In this document: in pieces, positions 35,195 to 45,403 of the stretch
How the letters are laid out: each line of letters begins with the position of its first letter
Position numbering within the stretch: position 1 is the stretch's first letter
Source: Bacteroidales bacterium
Lineage (GTDB): Bacteria > Bacteroidota > Bacteroidia > Bacteroidales > UBA932
Length of the DNA stretch: 64,000 nt
NCBI GenBank assembly: GCA_017513445.1
Contig: JAFXFS010000013.1
Span: 1 to 64,000 of the forward strand
Direction of reading: 5' to 3'
Made by a program: the position numbers and the translations under genes
The notes under the pieces: model-generated
Seen by the model: the letters and a program-made list of their open reading frames with translations, nothing else
Database searches by the model: none
Told to the model about the DNA's origin: nothing

Positions 35195-37276
35195 TTATTT
35201 GCGTTTTCTATTGTTTCCTTTGAAAGTTTTAGGATTGCTCTTTGTATTGAAATTATCCTTCTCTGTATTAATAGGTAAGTCTTCCTCAACTAATTGATAA
35301 TCAAGTAGTTTTTGCTCAAGATTTGCCCTTAAAACTTTAACTTTAACAGGAGAACCGATTGTGTATTGACGTCCTGATGATTTTCCTCTCAATGTAAAAG
35401 TATCTTCATCAAAAATGTAGTAGTCAGATTTTATTTCACGAAGAGGAACCATTCCCTCAATCTTTGTAGGTTCAATCTCTACATACATTCCCCACTCTGT
35501 TAAACCAGAAACTTTACCTTCGAATTCCACACCGATCTTATCTTGCATAAACTCGACAAGTTTGTATTTGGTACTTGCTCTTTCTGCTTCAGTAGCAAGT
35601 TGTTCGCGTTGCGAAGAGTATTTACAGCACTCTTCCCAATAGTGTCGGTCTTGTGGTCTTGAGTGGTCAAGATATGTAGCCAAAAGGCGGTGTACCATCA
35701 TATCTGGGTAACGTCTGATTGGAGATGTGAAGTGAGTGTAGTACTTGAATGCAAGTCCATAATGTCCTACATTTTCTGTTGAGTATCTTGCACGTGCCAT
35801 TGATCTCAAAGCAAGCATCTCCAACACTCCCTCTTCAGGTTTGCCTTTAACATCCTTCAAGAGTTTGTTCAATGTGGTAGATATATTTTTAGGTGTATTT
35901 GTCTCTCCAAGTTGGTGGCCAAAAATTCCCGCAATATTTCTGATAGCATCAATTTTTTCGCTATTTGGATTTTCGTGGATACGATAAACAAAGATTGGAT
36001 CTTTTAGCTTCATCTCCTTTGAAACAAGCTCTGCAACGGCCTTATTGGCAAGTAGCATAAATTCCTCAATTAGCCAGTTCGCCTCTTTTCCCTCTTTTTG
36101 ATAAACATCAATAGGTTTGCCATTTTCATCACACTTAACCTTCATCTCAGGTCTCTCAAAAGAGATTGCGCCCGCAGCAAATCTCTTCTTGCGTACAATT
36201 GTGGCAAGTTCATGGCATTTAAGAATCTCGTTTTTAAGTGGTCCATTTTCTCCCTCAATTAACTCTTGTGCCTGCTCATAAGTGAAACGATAATTTGAAC
36301 GAATTATAGTTCTTCCATACCATTTACTGATAATTTTTGCTTTATGGTCCATCTCAAAAATTACTGAGAAGCAGAGTTTATCCTCATTTGGTCGAAGTGA
36401 ACACAATTTATTCGAAAGATTCTCCGGCAACATTGGAACAGTTCTATCAACCAAATAGACAGATGTTGCTCTGTAATAGGCCTCCTTATCTACAATAGAG
36501 TTAGGTGTTACATAATGTGTTACATCGGCTATGTGAACACCAATCTCCCAGTTGCCATTTTCAAGTTGTTGAACAGAGAGAGCATCGTCATAGTCTTTCG
36601 CATCAGAAGGGTCAATAGTAAAGGTTGTTACGCCTCTGTAATCCCTTCTTTTATCTATTTCTTTTTGATCTATAACATCAGAGATTTCATTTGCAGCATT
36701 ACTAACCGCCTCATCAAATCTGTAAGGAAGGTCAAATTGTGCAAGGATTGCGTGCATTTCGGTCTCATTCTCACCAGGTTTGCCCAATACATCAACAATT
36801 TTGCCAATAGGGTAGTAGGATTTTTTCGGCCATTCAGTAACGACAGCTGCCACTTTAAGACCATTTTCTGCCTTCATTCCACCGATAGTCGGAAGAGAAT
36901 CTTCATTCTCAATAGGAATGAAAATATCATAAGGCATAATTCTACTTTCGATTATTACCCAGGCATCATTGCCTCTTATTTGCAACACGCCTACGTGAGG
37001 AGTTTGAGATCTCTCTAAAACTTCAATAACCTCTCCCTCTGCACTTTTGGATAGTGTTTTTTCTCTTCTAACAATAATTTTAACAATATCACCATGTAGT
37101 GCTCCTCTTAATTTTTTAGATGGAATATAGACATCATCATCGGAGCCCTCTATGTCAACAAAAGCAGCTCCCTCCTTTAACATATTAACCTTTCCGGTGG
37201 TTTCAAATGCTTTCCTTCTTGGGACAGCTTTCCTGCTTTTTCTTGCAGCCGATAATCTGTTTTTTGCTCTACTCAT
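35195..37276 (-). CDS. rnr: Ribonuclease R
   Basis: A 693-residue 3'-5' exoribonuclease that degrades structured RNA. Domain order is a basic N-terminus, two cold-shock-type domains (about 25-180), and the RNB catalytic domain (about 205-550) with [15 protein letters not shown], whose aspartates bind magnesium. An S1 domain follows (about 590-670; [19 protein letters not shown]), then a basic tail ([15 protein letters not shown]). Both tails are Lys/Arg-rich, as is common in RNase R. It is followed by pfkA and diverges from gpmI. Confidence 0.95.
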   Translation of the reverse strand: MSRAKNRLSAARKSRKAVPRRKAFETTGKVNMLKEGAAFVDIEGSDDDVYIPSKKLRGALHGDIVKIIVRREKTLSKSAEGEVIEVLERSQTPHVGVLQIRGNDAWVIIESRIMPYDIFIPIENEDSLPTIGGMKAENGLKVAAVVTEWPKKSYYPIGKIVDVLGKPGENETEMHAILAQFDLPYRFDEAVSNAANEISDVIDQKEIDKRRDYRGVTTFTIDPSDAKDYDDALSVQQLENGNWEIGVHIADVTHYVTPNSIVDKEAYYRATSVYLVDRTVPMLPENLSNKLCSLRPNEDKLCFSVIFEMDHKAKIISKWYGRTIIRSNYRFTYEQAQELIEGENGPLKNEILKCHELATIVRKKRFAAGAISFERPEMKVKCDENGKPIDVYQKEGKEANWLIEEFMLLANKAVAELVSKEMKLKDPIFVYRIHENPNSEKIDAIRNIAGIFGHQLGETNTPKNISTTLNKLLKDVKGKPEEGVLEMLALRSMARARYSTENVGHYGLAFKYYTHFTSPIRRYPDMMVHRLLATYLDHSRPQDRHYWEECCKYSSQREQLATEAERASTKYKLVEFMQDKIGVEFEGKVSGLTEWGMYVEIEPTKIEGMVPLREIKSDYYIFDEDTFTLRGKSSGRQYTIGSPVKVKVLRANLEQKLLDYQLVEEDLPINTEKDNFNTKSNPKTFKGNNRKRK

Positions 37277-37299
37277 AATTGTCTATTCAATCAATATTA

Positions 37300-37307
37300 G
37301 TAACTTT
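37300..37307 (+). promoter_or_regulatory. -7 box for gpmI
   Basis: TAACTTTG lies 45 bases before the ATG at 37353. It places transcription start after the upstream in-frame ATG at 37152, which supports the shorter GpmI start. Confidence 0.55.
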
Positions 37308-37352
37308 GCACAATTCAATTTTGATAACAAATTTAATAAAATTATAACAATT

Positions 37353-38870
37353 ATGGACAAAAGAGTATTATTAATGATTCTTGATGGTTGGGGAGAGGGA
37401 AAAAAGGATAAAAGTAATGCAATTTATACAACAGGAACTCCTGAATTGGATAAGATTAAATCTCAATATCCACACTCACTTCTAAGTGCGTCGGGAGAGG
37501 ATGTTGGTCTTCCAGAGGGACAGATGGGTAACTCGGAAGTTGGTCACTTGAATATTGGTGCAGGACGAATTGTATATCAAGATCTTGTAAAAATAAATAT
37601 TGCTTGTAGAAATCACGTACTCCTTGATAATCAAGAGATTGCAGCCTTATATGACTATGTTCAAAAGAGTGGTAAAAAGCTTCACTTTATGGGACTTTGC
37701 TCAAATGGTGGAGTTCATAGCTCTTTGGAACATCTATATGAATTTCTATCTGTTGCAAAGGAGAAAAATCTATCAGATGTATTTGTTCATTGCTTTATGG
37801 ATGGTAGAGATACCGACCCTAAGAGTGGTAAAGGATTTATCGAGGAGATTGAATCTAAAATGGCAGAATCAACAGGTAAAATTGCTTCAGTTGTAGGTCG
37901 TTATTATGCAATGGATAGAGATAAGAGATGGGATAGAGTTAAATTGGGTTATGACCTGATTGTAAATGGTGTTGGAGAGAAGGCAACTTCTGCTGTTGAT
38001 GCTGTTCAGAAATCATACGATGAGGGTGTTACTGATGAATTCATTAAACCTATAACAATAGTAAATGAATCGGGAGAATCTGTTGGTACAATTCAAGAGG
38101 GTGATGCTGTAGTTTTCTTCAATTTCAGAAATGACAGAGCTCGTGAGATTACTGCAGTTTTAACTCAGCAAGATATGCCTGAAGTGGGTATGCATACTAT
38201 TCCTTTGTACTATTGCTGCTTAACTCCATATGATGATAAATTTACAGGACTTCATATTCTTTTCAACAAAGAGAATGTTGAGAAGACATTGGGTGAGGTT
38301 GTGGCTTCTGCAGGCAAAAAACAACTAAGAATTGCTGAGACAGAGAAATATGCACACGTAACATTCTTCTTCTCAGGTGGACGTGAAGCTACTTTTGAGA
38401 ACGAAGATAGAATTCTGGTTAATTCTCCAAAGGTAGCAACATACGATTTGCAACCTGAAATGAGCGCTCCAGAGGTTACAGAAAAACTTATTGAAGCTTT
38501 GGATACTCAACGCAACGATGTTGTTATTCTTAACTACGCAAATGGAGATATGGTAGGTCATACAGGTGTATATTCTGCTATCTGTGAGGCAGTAAAAACT
38601 GTTGATGGTTGCGTTGGAAGAGTTGTTGAGGCAGCTAAAAAGAATGGTTACACAGTTTTAATAACTGCAGACCACGGTAATGCTGATAATGCAGTAAACG
38701 AAGATGGTTCTCCAAATACAGCACACTCATTGAATTTGGTGCAATTTATCGTTGTTGATGATGATATTAAAGAGGTTAAGAATGGAGTTTTGGCAGACAT
38801 TGCTCCTACAATTCTCAAATTGATGGGAATTGCTCAACCTGAGGAAATGACAGGCAAGTCACTAATTTAG
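37353..38870 (+). CDS. gpmI: 2,3-bisphosphoglycerate-independent phosphoglycerate mutase
   Basis: A 505-residue glycolytic enzyme that interconverts 3- and 2-phosphoglycerate with two manganese ions. The N-terminal MILDGWGEG holds a metal-binding Asp, [14 protein letters not shown] carries the phosphorylated serine, [11 protein letters not shown] and [13 protein letters not shown] follow, and TADHGNADN is near the end. An open frame extends 67 codons upstream, but those residues do not fit the family and overlap rnr on the other strand, so the ATG at 37353 is used. This gives normal length. Confidence 0.96.
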   Translation: MDKRVLLMILDGWGEGKKDKSNAIYTTGTPELDKIKSQYPHSLLSASGEDVGLPEGQMGNSEVGHLNIGAGRIVYQDLVKINIACRNHVLLDNQEIAALYDYVQKSGKKLHFMGLCSNGGVHSSLEHLYEFLSVAKEKNLSDVFVHCFMDGRDTDPKSGKGFIEEIESKMAESTGKIASVVGRYYAMDRDKRWDRVKLGYDLIVNGVGEKATSAVDAVQKSYDEGVTDEFIKPITIVNESGESVGTIQEGDAVVFFNFRNDRAREITAVLTQQDMPEVGMHTIPLYYCCLTPYDDKFTGLHILFNKENVEKTLGEVVASAGKKQLRIAETEKYAHVTFFFSGGREATFENEDRILVNSPKVATYDLQPEMSAPEVTEKLIEALDTQRNDVVILNYANGDMVGHTGVYSAICEAVKTVDGCVGRVVEAAKKNGYTVLITADHGNADNAVNEDGSPNTAHSLNLVQFIVVDDDIKEVKNGVLADIAPTILKLMGIAQPEEMTGKSLI

Positions 38871-38917
38871 CGAGTTTCATCACAATTAAGAGTCATCTTT
38901 GCCAAAAAAGATTAATA

Positions 38918-41900
38918 ATGGATTTTGCACATTTACACGTACACACCCAATACTCCATTTTGGATGGAGCTGCTCCTATATCCTCTCTTTTCGCCCGAGC
39001 TAAAGAGTATGGACAGAAAGCAATAGCAATTACTGATCACGGAAATATGTTTGGTGTGAAGGAGTTCCTTAACACATCAAGTAAATATCCGGAGGTAAAA
39101 CCTATTGTAGGGTGTGAGGTTTATGTGGCCCTAGAAGGAAGAAGTGCCAGAAAGGGAAAGGAGGATATGGGTGATCGACATCTAATACTTTTGGCAAAGA
39201 ATAAGGATGGTTATAAGTCATTGGTAAAACTTGCATCGTATGCATATATTGAGGGATTTTATTACCGTCCGCGAATCGATAGGGAGCTTTTGGAGCAGTA
39301 TCACGAAGGGTTGATATGTTCATCTGCCTGTATTGCAGGAGAAATTCCAAAGTTATTGTTGCAAGATAGAGTAGAGGAAGCCGAGGAGGTAATTTTGTGG
39401 TATAAGAACCTTTTTGGAGAGGATTATTATCTTGAGGTTCAGCGACATAGAACTACAAATCCACTATCAGACCAGACTCTTACTGAAAAACAGGATAAGA
39501 TAAATAATTACATTTTTCAATTAGCGGAAAAGCACGGCATCAAGGTAATTGCTACTAATGATGTTCACTTTGTAGATGCTTCAGATGCTGAAGCCCACGA
39601 CAGGTTAATCTGTATTAATACCGCTTCGGACTATAATAGTGTTACTAGGTTGAGATATTCACAACAGGAGTATCTAAAATCTACCGAAGAGATGGTGGAG
39701 CTTTTTTCAGATCATCCTGAGGTAATCTCAAATACAATGGAGATTGTGGATAAGGTAGAACCGTATAGTATTGACTCTCCTCCTATTATGCCACACTTTC
39801 CAATACCGGAAGAGTTTGCCGATTCAGATGATTACTTAAGACATCTAACATTAGAGGGAGCCAAGAGAAGGTATGGGACTCCTACCCAAGAGTGTCTGGA
39901 TAGAATCAATTTTGAATTGGAGACAGTTAAAAAGATGGGTTTCCCTGACTATTTCCTAATTGTTCAGGATTATATCTGTGCTGCAAGAGATATGGGAGTT
40001 ATTGTTGGCCCCGGTAGAGGATCAGCAGCAGGGTCTGTTGTTGCTTACTGCTTGACTATCACTGATATAGATCCATTGAAATATGATTTGCTGTTTGAGA
40101 GATTTCTAAATCCTGACCGTATCTCTATGCCAGATATTGATGTCGATTTTGATGATGATGGTAGATATAAGGTCTATAGATATGTAGAAGATAAATATGG
40201 AAAGGATCACGTTTCTCACGTTATTACTTTTGGTACTATGGCAGCAAAATCAGCAATCAGAGATGTTGGAAGAGTTGTTGGATTGCCTCTGAATATTACA
40301 GACTCTTATGCTAAATTGGTACCTGGTAGTATTACGACTGATGAACCTTATCCAAAGGATCCTAGCAAGAAGAAAGAACTCAAGGGGACAATTAAAAATT
40401 GTATTAAATATATTGATGATTTCAAGCAGGCATTGGAAGGGGAAAATGAGTTGCTATCTGATACAATTAAATATGCTGCGCAGCTTGAAGGGAGTATTCG
40501 TCAGGTAGGAGTTCACGCTTGTGCGGTTCTTATTGGCAGGGAGGATCTTACCAACCTCGTTCCAATCAGTATATCAAAAGATAAAGATAGTGGAGAGGAT
40601 ATCTGGGTATCTCAATATGAGGGTTCATTAATTGAGTCTATAGGTCTCTTGAAAATGGACTTCCTTGGGTTGAGAACATTGACAATTATCAAAGAGACCC
40701 TTAATAATATCAAGAATTCAAAGGGTATAGATTTGAACATTGACACTATACCAATTGATGATAAGGAGACATATCAACTCTTTGGTAGAGGTGATACAAT
40801 ATCTGTTTTCCAATTTGAGTCGGATGGTATGAGTAAATGGCTTCGCGCTTTAAATCCAACTCGTTTTGAGGATTTGATTGCGATGAATGCTCTTTACAGA
40901 CCGGGTCCGATGGCCTATATTCCAGATTTTGTAGATAGAAAAAATGGAAGGAAGCAGATAGAGTATGATTTGCCGCAAATGGCTGATACCCTGCACGATA
41001 CATATGGCATTACGGTATATCAGGAGCAGGTGATGCTTCTCTCTCAGAGACTTGCAGGTTTTACTCCGGGCCAAGCAGATACACTTCGTAAAGCGATGGG
41101 TAAGAAGCAGATTACCGTGATGGAGAAACTCTATGAGATATTCATAAAAGGAGGAGTTCAGAATGGTCATCCTGAGGATGTACTTAATAAAATATGGGGA
41201 GACTGGAAGAAATTTGCTGAGTATGCCTTCAATAAGTCTCACGCAACTTGTTATGCTTGGGTTGGTTATCAGACAGGTTATCTAAAGGCACACTACCCTG
41301 CAGAATTTCTTGCTGCCAACCTTAGTTGTAATCTCAATGATATTAAGGAGATTACTAAAATTATGGCTGAGTGTAAAAGGATGGGTATCAAGGTGTTAGG
41401 TCCCGACATCAATGAGAGTCTCACAAACTTCACCGTAAATAAAAAGGGAAATATCCGTTTTGGTTTAGGTGGAGTGAAAGGAGTTGGTTCAGGGGTTGTT
41501 GATGCTATTATCTCGGTAAGAGAGAAAGGTGGCCTATTTAAGGATATCTTCGATTTCGTTGAGAGATGTCAAGGTGCAAAAATTAACAGAAAGGTAATGG
41601 AGAGTCTTATCTATGCAGGCGCACTTGATAGTTTTGAGGAGTTGAATAGAGAGCAATATTTTGTTAAGGTATCTTCTGAAGAGATATTCCTTGATGCACT
41701 TTTGAAATATGCAGTTAAGATTCAGAACAATTCCTTCAACTCATCAATGTCTCTATTTGGGGATATGGAGGAGGTAAAACCAACTAGACCTGCTCTCCCA
41801 CCAAAGGTTGATGTAAATACAGCTGAGTTGTTGAAAAAGGAGAAGGAACTTGTGGGAATGTATCTTTCATCACATCCATTGGATAAATTCAGTGTTGAGT

Positions 41901-42520
41901 TTGAGGCAATAAAAGCAACGCCACTATCGTCATTGAATGATATAGCAAGGTCCCTTAATAGCGAAGAGAAATATCAGAATAAAGATTTCTACGCTATGGG
42001 ACTTGTTGTAGATGTGCAAGTTGGCTCAACAAAAAACAATAAACCTTATGCTAGATTTGAAATAGAGGACTTTTCCGGTTCATCAACATTTACCCTCTTT
42101 GGAAAGGATTACGAGAAATATCTTCCATACTTGACTCCTCAGCAGACAATCTTTATAAAATGTTCATCCCAGGCTAAGTATATGCCAAAGAGTAGCGAGG
42201 GAGAGGAGAAAAGAGCAGAGTTTGAACTTAAAGTTAAGGGAATGGTTCTTTTGGCCAATGCTATAGATGAATTTGTCAAAGAGGTGGTAGTTGACATACC
42301 TGTTGAGATGATTGATGCTAACTTCAGGAAAGAGTTTAAGCGTGAGATTAAAAAGAGCAAGGGTAATGCCTTACTCGTTTTAAAGATAAAGGATAGTAAA
42401 ACAGGATTAGGTGCCGATTTCTTCTCGAAAAAGCACCAGGTCAAACCAACAGTTGAATTGTTGGAATTCTTCCGCAAGTATAAATTACACTACGATTTTG
42501 TTACAAAGATTCAATTATAG
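38918..42520 (+). CDS. dnaE: DNA polymerase III alpha subunit
   Basis: A 1200-residue replicative polymerase. An N-terminal PHP domain starts at HLHVHTQYSILDG (5-17) and keeps the metal-binding histidines. The polymerase palm has PGRGSAAGS and the catalytic aspartates in PDIDVD (405-410). The fingers, the tandem helix-hairpin-helix, and an OB domain (about 1020-1110; MGLVVDVQVGSTKNNKPYA) follow. Length is normal for DnaE1. The 3' end overlaps the convergent GH3 gene by 20 bases. No other replication genes are nearby. Confidence 0.97.
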   Translation: MDFAHLHVHTQYSILDGAAPISSLFARAKEYGQKAIAITDHGNMFGVKEFLNTSSKYPEVKPIVGCEVYVALEGRSARKGKEDMGDRHLILLAKNKDGYKSLVKLASYAYIEGFYYRPRIDRELLEQYHEGLICSSACIAGEIPKLLLQDRVEEAEEVILWYKNLFGEDYYLEVQRHRTTNPLSDQTLTEKQDKINNYIFQLAEKHGIKVIATNDVHFVDASDAEAHDRLICINTASDYNSVTRLRYSQQEYLKSTEEMVELFSDHPEVISNTMEIVDKVEPYSIDSPPIMPHFPIPEEFADSDDYLRHLTLEGAKRRYGTPTQECLDRINFELETVKKMGFPDYFLIVQDYICAARDMGVIVGPGRGSAAGSVVAYCLTITDIDPLKYDLLFERFLNPDRISMPDIDVDFDDDGRYKVYRYVEDKYGKDHVSHVITFGTMAAKSAIRDVGRVVGLPLNITDSYAKLVPGSITTDEPYPKDPSKKKELKGTIKNCIKYIDDFKQALEGENELLSDTIKYAAQLEGSIRQVGVHACAVLIGREDLTNLVPISISKDKDSGEDIWVSQYEGSLIESIGLLKMDFLGLRTLTIIKETLNNIKNSKGIDLNIDTIPIDDKETYQLFGRGDTISVFQFESDGMSKWLRALNPTRFEDLIAMNALYRPGPMAYIPDFVDRKNGRKQIEYDLPQMADTLHDTYGITVYQEQVMLLSQRLAGFTPGQADTLRKAMGKKQITVMEKLYEIFIKGGVQNGHPEDVLNKIWGDWKKFAEYAFNKSHATCYAWVGYQTGYLKAHYPAEFLAANLSCNLNDIKEITKIMAECKRMGIKVLGPDINESLTNFTVNKKGNIRFGLGGVKGVGSGVVDAIISVREKGGLFKDIFDFVERCQGAKINRKVMESLIYAGALDSFEELNREQYFVKVSSEEIFLDALLKYAVKIQNNSFNSSMSLFGDMEEVKPTRPALPPKVDVNTAELLKKEKELVGMYLSSHPLDKFSVEFEAIKATPLSSLNDIARSLNSEEKYQNKDFYAMGLVVDVQVGSTKNNKPYARFEIEDFSGSSTFTLFGKDYEKYLPYLTPQQTIFIKCSSQAKYMPKSSEGEEKRAEFELKVKGMVLLANAIDEFVKEVVVDIPVEMIDANFRKEFKREIKKSKGNALLVLKIKDSKTGLGADFFSKKHQVKPTVELLEFFRKYKLHYDFVTKIQL

Positions 42521-44003
42521 AATCAACGAATTTTGAGTCCTGCGCTAAGCGTGGGACTTTATTTTGTCCTCCAAGTTTGCCACGACTCTCCATCCATTTA
42601 AGGAATGTTCCTTCCGGTACTCTTGTTAAACGCAATCTATCCATAGTATAGGTGTGTGTGCGTTTAGCTTCATAATCACTATTTACCTTACAAATCTCTT
42701 CGTCCAATGTGTCGGCAAATTTTTCAACATTTTCGGGAGCTTTTGCGAACTCTATTACCCAGTGGTGAGAACCCTTTTTGCCATCCTGCATAAAAATTGG
42801 AGCAACTGTAAATTCAGAGACAATTGCATTGTGTTTTTTACAACACTCAAAGAGTGCCTTCTCGGCATTACCAATCATTAATTCTTCGCCAAAGGCATTG
42901 ATAAACAACTGAGTTCTCCCTTCAAAGACAATTTTGTGAGGGTAAAGTGAGGTGAACTTGATAACATCACCAATATTATATCTCCATAGTCCTGTTACAG
43001 ATGATATAATTACCGCATAAGGAACATTTAGTTCAACTTCTGCCATAGTGTGAACCTTCTTCTCTTTACCTCCCAAACCCAATGTCTGGAATTCGAAGAA
43101 TACACCATTATCAGCGGTCATTAACATAGATGGATCATTAAAATCATCTTGGAATGCAAAATATCCCTCAGATGCATTATAATTCTCCAAATAGTGCATA
43201 TTGTCAGATGGAATAAGCGCCTTAAACTGCTCTCTGTAAGGGTTGAAGCTGATACCTCCGTGCATAAACAACTCAAGATTTGGCCAAATATCGGTTAAAT
43301 ATTGCACATTGTTATATGCAACAATTTTTTGCATCAGCATCAATAGCCACGATGGAGTTCCCGCAAAGTTTGTAACATCCTCTTTGCTGCAAGTTTTGAT
43401 GATTGCATCAATCTTCTCATTAAAGTCGGAAATCAAAGCAATCTTCTTTGATGGGATTCTCTTCAAATCTGAGATTAGTGGTGCCTCTTTTGTTAAGATG
43501 CCGGATAGGTCTCCACTCCAGAATTGATCTGGATCTATTTGAGAAACACTACCTCCAAAGGTCAAAGATTTTCCATCATACAATCTGCTTTTGGGATTGT
43601 TGTTTAGATAAGTTGCCAACATTTTTTGGAAACCGCTGAAGTGGCATCGTTTAAGACTCTCGGTAGTAATAGGAATAAATTTTCTCTTATCTGAACTTGT
43701 TCCTGAACTTACAGCATAATAAAGAATACTATCATTCCATAGAACATTTTTCTCTCCCATACGACATCTGTCGATGTATGGTTGGATGTCATTATATTCA
43801 CGGATAGGGACTAATCTTTGATAATCTGCAATTGACTTGATATTCTCAAATTGGTGATCTTTTCCAAACGCAGTATTTTTACCACTTCTTATGAGGTGGT
43901 TAAATAAAATCTCTTGCTTCCCCATAGGATTCTTACGAACCTCGTCCAATCCTCTAAGCATCTGGGTGGCATAAATAAGGTATGCTCTTGTAAGTAGTGT
44001 CAT
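42501..44003 (-). CDS. GH3-family (acyl-adenylate superfamily) protein
   Basis: A 500-residue cytoplasmic protein of the GH3 family, known from plant enzymes that join amino acids to jasmonate or auxin through an acyl-AMP. Visible family parts are YYAVSSGTSSDKRKFIP (about 92-108, ATP-binding), NYNASEGYFAFQ, and the WRYNIGDVIKF block with the conserved Asp. The bacterial substrate is unknown. It is the third gene of rdgB-recO-GH3, with 1-base gaps, and its stop overlaps the end of dnaE. Confidence 0.85.
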   Translation of the reverse strand: MTLLTRAYLIYATQMLRGLDEVRKNPMGKQEILFNHLIRSGKNTAFGKDHQFENIKSIADYQRLVPIREYNDIQPYIDRCRMGEKNVLWNDSILYYAVSSGTSSDKRKFIPITTESLKRCHFSGFQKMLATYLNNNPKSRLYDGKSLTFGGSVSQIDPDQFWSGDLSGILTKEAPLISDLKRIPSKKIALISDFNEKIDAIIKTCSKEDVTNFAGTPSWLLMLMQKIVAYNNVQYLTDIWPNLELFMHGGISFNPYREQFKALIPSDNMHYLENYNASEGYFAFQDDFNDPSMLMTADNGVFFEFQTLGLGGKEKKVHTMAEVELNVPYAVIISSVTGLWRYNIGDVIKFTSLYPHKIVFEGRTQLFINAFGEELMIGNAEKALFECCKKHNAIVSEFTVAPIFMQDGKKGSHHWVIEFAKAPENVEKFADTLDEEICKVNSDYEAKRTHTYTMDRLRLTRVPEGTFLKWMESRGKLGGQNKVPRLAQDSKFVDSIIESL

Positions 44004-44004
44004 A

Positions 44005-44751
44005 TCAATTAGCTAGGACTTCGTGAAGTACGTTTAAAGATTTAATATTAAGGTTGTACTCTAAATGAAATCCAATATACTTAATTAGTTCAGTAGTAAA
44101 GTTATATCTTTCAAATCCACATAATGGAATAGACAAATTTGTCAAAAATGTGTTGCTACATATTTCGTGCAAAAGTAGTGAATTTGCCTTGGAAAAATAC
44201 AAATTATTTTCATTAAGATTCACTTCTCTCTCCGATATAAATTTTGCAGAGTTAATTTCAAAAATGCAATTTTCCTCAGAGTAATTGTCAATAGGGGCAA
44301 AGCCCAGCTTTTTACAATATTCAAGTGTGAAAATAAGGTGATAATTGGCAAAGTTACTTTCGAGTGATTCAAAAGTGATTATCTCCTGGCATAACCAGTC
44401 AAAAAAATCGGCATCTCCACTCTCCTCTTGATAGGTGCGATAGAGCAATTCTCCAATATAGATGGCTATTGAGTTTTTATAAATATCGCTTCTTATAGAG
44501 TGAAGTTTAACTTCATTGTCAAACTCTTTAAGATAATACATACTCCCCTTTGTTGGGGCTGTAATCACTGTATCAAGGATATTCAAACTGAAGAAGTGCG
44601 ACAGGGCGGCACTATTTTTGCTCTTTTTTGCGTTGCGAAGATATAGGGATTGTCTTCCAAAATTTCTATCAATGGTATGCAATACAAGAGAACTTTCGCC
44701 CGTCTTGGTAGCGTGAAGAAAGATAGATTTTGAATGGACAACCTCAGACAT
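44005..44751 (-). CDS. recO: DNA repair protein RecO
   Basis: A 248-residue protein with an N-terminal OB-like domain (about 1-80) and a helical C-terminal part containing TLEYCKKLGFAPI. RecO loads RecA onto SSB-coated DNA with RecR in the RecF pathway. The start SEVVHSKSIFLHATKTGESSLVL and LYLRNAKKSKNS fit the family. The cysteines of the usual zinc site are only partly present. It lies between rdgB and the GH3 gene with 1-base gaps. Confidence 0.85.
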   Translation of the reverse strand: MSEVVHSKSIFLHATKTGESSLVLHTIDRNFGRQSLYLRNAKKSKNSAALSHFFSLNILDTVITAPTKGSMYYLKEFDNEVKLHSIRSDIYKNSIAIYIGELLYRTYQEESGDADFFDWLCQEIITFESLESNFANYHLIFTLEYCKKLGFAPIDNYSEENCIFEINSAKFISEREVNLNENNLYFSKANSLLLHEICSNTFLTNLSIPLCGFERYNFTTELIKYIGFHLEYNLNIKSLNVLHEVLAN

Positions 44752-44752
44752 A

Positions 44753-45331
44753 CTATTTTTGAAGGAAATCTTTAAGAAGTGTTAATGCCTTTCCTCTGTG
44801 AGAAATGAGATTTTTCTCATCCAGAGTCATTTGGGCCATAGTCTTGTCAAAGCCATTAGGAATGAAGATAGGATCATATCCAAAACCCTCAATTCCACTG
44901 CATTGGCGAGTGATAATACCCTCACAGATTCCCTCAAAAACGTGAAGATTACCATCAAGGATTAGAGCGATGGCACATCTAAAACGAGCAGTGCGTTCAT
45001 TGTCAGGAGTATTTTTCAACTGGTCAAGCACCAAAGCAACATTGCGACGAGGATCTTTTGGTTCGCCAGAGTAGCGTGCCGAATATACGCCCGGAGCCCC
45101 ATTGAGAGCATCAATTTCAAGGCCTGTGTCATCAGCAAAGCAGTTTTTGCGGAATTTATCCCAAATAAATTGTGCCTTTTGAATAGCATTCTCTCTAATG
45201 GTAGGACAAGTTTCCGGAATCTCATCATCAAAACCCAAGTCGGCAGGTGTTATTAAATTAAAGGCCTCACCTAGATGCTTTTGTGCTTCGATGAGTTTAT
45301 TTTTATTAGCAGTTGCAAAGATTATCTCCAT
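44753..45331 (-). CDS. rdgB: Non-canonical purine NTP pyrophosphatase (RdgB/HAM1)
   Basis: A 192-residue house-cleaning enzyme that hydrolyses ITP, dITP and XTP to monophosphates. FATANKNKLIEAQKHL (4-19), FADDTGLEIDALNGAPGVYSARYSG (core given in two parts: FADDTGLEID, then ALNGAPGVYSARYSG) and EGFGYDPIFIP are family signatures. The start is the ATG at 45331 (MEIIFATANK): the -7 box TATCTTTG at 45357-45350 puts transcription start after the alternative ATG at 45352. It heads the rdgB-recO-GH3 operon and diverges from ctpA. Confidence 0.95.
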   Translation of the reverse strand: MEIIFATANKNKLIEAQKHLGEAFNLITPADLGFDDEIPETCPTIRENAIQKAQFIWDKFRKNCFADDTGLEIDALNGAPGVYSARYSGEPKDPRRNVALVLDQLKNTPDNERTARFRCAIALILDGNLHVFEGICEGIITRQCSGIEGFGYDPIFIPNGFDKTMAQMTLDEKNLISHRGKALTLLKDFLQK

Positions 45332-45378
45332 TATTAAATATTTTTCGCGCAAAGATATAAAAGAGATATAATAGTTGT

Positions 45379-45386
45379 TACCTTTG
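45379..45386 (+). promoter_or_regulatory. -7 box for the S41 peptidase gene
   Basis: TACCTTTG fits TAnnTTTG, 17 bases before the ATG at 45404. It overlaps a possible GTG start at 45386 and so argues against it. Confidence 0.45.
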
Positions 45387-45403
45387 TGAAGGGAAAAAAG
45401 ATT

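Noticed and set aside
36515..37018. 167-codon open frame antisense to rnr
   Set aside because: It mirrors the RNB and cold-shock coding sequence of rnr, which is unmistakable; the antisense text is rich in Ile, Phe and Arg and has no family features.
37152..37352. 67-codon N-terminal extension of GpmI
   Set aside because: It overlaps rnr, does not fit the family, and the -7 box at 37300-37307 places transcription start downstream of it.
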